Below, in pieces: positions 4,039 through 5,085 of a stretch of DNA of 5,085 nucleotides. How positions within the stretch are numbered: the first letter of the stretch is position 1; every line of letters starts with the position of its first letter. A model generated the notes under the pieces. It did not search any database. It saw only the letters and a program-made list of their open reading frames with translations, and was not told the DNA's origin. Source of the DNA: Candidatus Buchananbacteria bacterium (GTDB taxonomy: Bacteria; Patescibacteriota; Patescibacteriia; CAIXNZ01); assembly GCA_030592165.1 (NCBI GenBank), contig JAUVKC010000071.1, positions 1-5,085 on the forward strand. The letters are read 5' to 3'. The position numbers were made by a program, and so were the translations under genes.

Positions 4039-4719
4039 TTACCACTTCAATCGCTTCAAAGCATCCTCCGCTGCCTTTTGCTCTGCAACCTGCTTAGAGT
4101 TGCCCTTCCCCTTCCCAATCATTCTATCCCCAATATACGCACCCATTGTAAATATTTTGTCGTGATCAGGACCTTCTTCATTCTGAACTTGATATGATGG
4201 AGTTGTTGCAACTTTTTCCTGAGCAATTTCCTGTAATTTTGATTTTGCATCAATATGAGAACCGCTTTCTAAAATTCCCTTTAAATGTATCAGTAAAAAT
4301 TTATCAATAAATTTTTGAGCCTTTTTATAACCAAGTTCTAAGTAAATCACACCGATAAGTGCTTCAAATGTATTTGCTAGCAAATAATCCTTGTCTCGTC
4401 CTCCGGATTTTTCCTCCCCATGACTTAGTGATAAATATTCACCCAATGAAAGCTCACGTGAAATCTTTGCAAGCATCTCACCTTTTACAAGCGCTGATCT
4501 CCAGTTAGTTAAATCCCCTTCCGGATTTGGATAATTTAAATATAAATATTCGGTAACCACCAATTCTAAAACAGCATCACCTAAAAACTCCAGACGCTCA
4601 TTATGCTCCAGGCCAGCTTTTTTATGCTCATTTAAATAAGACCTGTGAATAAAAGCATTTTTCAGGAGATCATAAGTTTTAAATTTTAAGCCGATTTGTT
4701 TTTCTAGCTTTTCGTACAT
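4039..4719 (-). CDS. rnc: Ribonuclease III
   Basis: The 226-residue enzyme cleaves double-stranded RNA, maturing 16S and 23S rRNA precursors and some mRNAs. The endonuclease domain (about 1-150) has the signature NERLEFLGDAVL (40-51), with Glu41, Glu44 and Asp48 at metal/catalytic positions, and LLANTFEALIG (113-123) with catalytic Glu119. Asn116 stands where E. coli has Asp114, a substitution I recall in many family members. Residues 157-226 form the double-stranded RNA-binding domain (KLQEIAQEK, then GKGKGNSKQVAEQKAAEDAL). Its length matches the family. The gene lies downstream of nusB on the minus strand, a functional pairing in rRNA synthesis and processing, though 134 nt of AT-rich spacer separate them. 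The start has no Shine-Dalgarno sequence. Its 3' end faces jag across a palindromic repeat. Confidence 0.97.
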   Translation of the reverse strand: MYEKLEKQIGLKFKTYDLLKNAFIHRSYLNEHKKAGLEHNERLEFLGDAVLELVVTEYLYLNYPNPEGDLTNWRSALVKGEMLAKISRELSLGEYLSLSHGEEKSGGRDKDYLLANTFEALIGVIYLELGYKKAQKFIDKFLLIHLKGILESGSHIDAKSKLQEIAQEKVATTPSYQVQNEEGPDHDKIFTMGAYIGDRMIGKGKGNSKQVAEQKAAEDALKRLKW

Positions 4720-4762
4720 AGTTTTTTAAAATTCTAAATATTAAGTACTAATTTCTAAACAA

Positions 4763-4790
4763 ATTTTAAACACTAAATTTTAATCTTCAA
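4763..4790 (-). promoter_or_regulatory. Weak candidate promoter for rnc
   Basis: On the minus strand, TTGAAG (4790-4785) and TAAAAT (4768-4763) are separated by 16 nt, matching four and five of six consensus bases. Transcription would begin near 4756, about 37 bases before the rnc ATG. The surrounding 4720-4853 spacer is extremely AT-rich, so such matches arise easily by chance; rnc may instead be read through from nusB. The spacer also holds AAATTTTAA twice, 14 bases apart, but no terminator-like GC stem. Confidence 0.25.
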
Positions 4791-4853
4791 GTATATATTT
4801 TAGACATTGTGATTTAAAAAATTGATACTTGCTTAGTAGTTAGATATTAAAAA

Positions 4854-5085
4854 TTAGGATTTTTTTATTGTTTTATCATGAGCCACGGCATTTAACACCC
4901 CGTTAATAAATTTACTGCTATTTTCTCCGCCATAGGTTTTTGCAAGCTCAATTGACTCATTAATCGCTACATTAACAGGCACATCCTCTTCAGGATTGAT
5001 TAATTCACAAATGCCCAATACCAAAACGGCTCTTTCAACTGGATCCATTTTTTCAACAGGCCATTCAGGAGCATGTTTTTTTAGC
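4854..5085 (-). CDS. nusB: Transcription antitermination factor NusB, C-terminal part (5' end beyond window)
   Basis: The frame is open from the right window edge to the TAA at 4856-4854; 76 residues are visible. They match the C-terminal half of NusB, an all-helical protein that binds boxA RNA with NusE/S10 and prevents premature termination of rRNA transcription. Diagnostic parts are HAPEWPVEKMDPVERAVLVL, then CELINPEEDVPVNVAINESIELAKTYG and SSKFINGVLNAVA. An internal ATG at 5048 is not the start, because the conserved APEWP segment precedes it in frame. The segment is collinear with NusB with no sign of damage. rnc lies downstream on the same strand. The Lys-rich tail (KTIKKS) ends at an A-rich spacer. 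Confidence 0.93.
   Translation of the reverse strand, partial: LKKHAPEWPVEKMDPVERAVLVLGICELINPEEDVPVNVAINESIELAKTYGGENSSKFINGVLNAVAHDKTIKKS

Noticed and set aside
3962..4165. Plus-strand ORF of 67 codons across the palindrome and the end of rnc
   Set aside because: It starts inside the repeat element and is antisense to conserved rnc codons; composition is low-complexity and it has no recognisable domain.
4601..4635. DnaA-box-like TTATGCTCA and TTATGCTCC
   Set aside because: Imperfect matches inside the rnc coding sequence, explained by conserved codons and not clustered with others.
4854..5048. Complete 64-residue protein starting at the ATG at 5048
   Set aside because: The conserved NusB residues HAPEWP continue in frame upstream of this ATG to the window edge, so it is an internal methionine.

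Overview
The window looks like a chromosomal segment of an AT-rich bacterium with the standard genetic code: every complete frame ends in TAA and none needs TGA read as an amino acid. The spacers are packed with short repeats, start codons lack Shine-Dalgarno sequences, and the membrane protein at 71-544 resembles proteins I associate with Candidate Phyla Radiation (Patescibacteria) genomes. I favour that origin, but the assignment is an inference from style and not from a marker gene tree.

Layout from left to right: a 9-nt tandem repeat (1-62) runs in from the window edge and directly precedes a small membrane-anchored protein (71-544). A 63-nt heptanucleotide array and a TATAAT promoter lead into a TIM-barrel protein of the xylose-isomerase-like/AP-endonuclease-2 fold (662-1402). 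A 139-nt palindromic element (copy A, 1410-1548) and a 14-nt repeat precede the conserved cluster rpmH, rnpA, yidC (1676-3317). The KH/R3H gene jag/khpB follows behind its own likely promoter and a leader palindrome. A second copy of the 139-nt element (copy B, 3896-4034) fills the gap where jag converges with rnc. The minus strand carries rnc (RNase III) and, upstream of it, the 3' end of nusB, which runs off the right edge.

The core genes serve ribosome and RNA biogenesis and membrane protein insertion: L34 (rpmH), the RNase P protein (rnpA), the YidC insertase, a YidC-linked RNA-binding protein (jag), rRNA processing (rnc) and rRNA antitermination (nusB). The classical rpmH-rnpA-yidC-jag order is kept, but yidD is missing between rnpA and yidC and dnaA is not next to rpmH.

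The most unusual content is between the genes. Two 139-nt palindromic elements are about 88% identical by hand alignment, have 32-nt terminal inverted repeats, and both start seven or eight bases after a stop codon. Most other spacers carry 7-nt-period arrays of different sequence, some with 14- or 21-nt higher-order periods. Inside the genes, points worth a second look are a TIM-barrel protein that seems to lack two metal-ligand glutamates, an abrupt codon-usage switch in the first gene, an L34 with a divergent N-terminus, and a YidC with an added extracytoplasmic domain.
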